Shown here: positions 63,530 to 64,000 of the stretch, piece after piece
How the letters are laid out: each line of letters opens with the position of its first letter
How positions within the stretch are numbered: the first letter of the stretch is position 1
Assembly: GCA_947284805.1 (NCBI GenBank)
Contig: OX369281.1
Coordinates: 2,730,501 to 2,794,500, forward strand
Length of the DNA stretch: 64,000 nucleotides
Origin: Coleophora flavipennella
Lineage: Eukaryota > Arthropoda > Insecta > Lepidoptera > Coleophoridae
Direction: 5' to 3'
The notes under the pieces: model-generated
Seen by the model: only the letters and a program-made list of their open reading frames with translations
Databases searched by the model: none
What the model was told of the DNA's origin: nothing
Position numbers and translations under genes: made by a program

Positions 63530-63790
63530 TGACTGACTCGGTGGCTCAGTGGTTAGTGCCCTTAACTACTGATCCGAGGGTTGTGGGTTCGATCCCCACC
63601 CAGGGCAAGCATTTGTGTGATGAGCAGATTTGTTTGCTCTGTGTCTGGGTGTTAATTTATCTATATTATGTATGTATTTAAACGTATATAAGTATGTATA
63701 TCAGTCTCTGGTAACCCATAACACAGGGAATCCTACTTTGGGGCCAGATGACCATGTGTGATTTGTCCCAGAATATTTATTTATTTATTT
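63530..63790 (+). mobile_element. SINE-C, full length
   Basis: Head 'tgactcggtggctcagtggt', B box 'gtgggttcgatccccaccca'; body 'tttgctctgtgtctgggtg'; 3' part 'cacagggaatcctactttgg', 'ccagatgaccatgtgtgatt', and a (tatt)n tail. Both Pol III promoter boxes look good. Confidence 0.8.
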
Positions 63791-63805
63791 ATTTTTTAAT
63801 ACGGG

Positions 63806-64000
63806 GTGTAACAAAATTGGTGTATGTCCCGTTAACTGGGAATTCTACTCATCATACCGAACGAACAACTACGACTTTGCTGAAAAAGTTATTTTTTTTT
63901 ACTCTTCATACAAATCAATCAGCTGATCGACCGATTTTGTGCATTTAGTGTGGAGGGTTCAATTTTTTTTTTAAGAATTGACTGTGCCTTGGAGAAAGTT
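63806..64000 (+). mobile_element. 'tacagggtgtaac' MITE, cut by the window edge
   Basis: 'acggggtgtaacaaaattgg', 'gtgtatgtcccgttaactgg', 'catacaaatcaatcagctga', 'agaattgactg' match the left half of 39383-39683. The right half lies beyond the window. Confidence 0.7.

Noticed and set aside
63532..63606. Functional tRNA gene at the head of SINE-C
   Set aside because: Good A and B boxes, but it is fused to the SINE body; the acceptor stem is not closed.

Overview
This window looks like nuclear DNA from a moth or butterfly (Lepidoptera). The call is inference from content. The sequence is AT-rich, has almost no long open frames, and is packed with short interspersed elements typical of lepidopteran genomes: tRNA-headed SINEs, Helitron-like elements ending in a small hairpin plus CTAG, foldback/MITE elements, and RTE- and CR1/Jockey-type non-LTR retrotransposon fragments. 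I see no rRNA gene, no convincing functional tRNA gene, no CRISPR array and no prokaryotic gene organisation. Nearly all open frames of 60-120 codons are chance reading frames through repeats.

Layout. 0-9 kb: SINEs, a TTAA-flanked element, foldbacks and a LINE C-terminal fragment with a CCHC motif. 9-21 kb: a foldback with ~168 bp arms, a second TTAA element, a full Helitron-like element, several SINEs, and a CR1/Jockey RT fragment lodged inside an unclassified repeat. 21.5-26.1 kb is the least repetitive part. It holds a GC-richer block with a TATA box and initiator (21.83-22.15 kb), a GC-rich block at 24.74-25.12 kb, and a transposase-like open frame (25.7-26.1 kb). 26.2-36 kb: Helitron-like elements, one with a CTACC-rich array, a CR1/Jockey fragment split by a MITE, and an RTE fragment. 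36.8-49 kb: a tandem segmental duplication (37318-41081 and 44331-48334) surrounding a ~42 bp-period tandem array and LINE fragments. 49-64 kb: more SINEs, nested Helitrons and MITEs, plus one candidate host exon at 59250-59359.

Two places look like host gene structure. One is the TATA/initiator segment near 22.0 kb. The other is a short, very GC3-rich open segment at 59250-59359, preceded by a good 3' splice site and followed by a stop codon and AATAAA. Both point to the + strand, so the window could be largely intronic for one gene, but nothing in the sequence proves that they belong together.

The most informative observations are structural. An unclassified ~200 bp element leaves 7 bp target duplications in independent copies. 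One of its copies carries a 40 bp palindromic insertion with its own 6 bp duplication. One Helitron-like element is inserted precisely at A|T inside another. The segmental duplication has an abrupt switch from about 3-5% divergence to complete identity.
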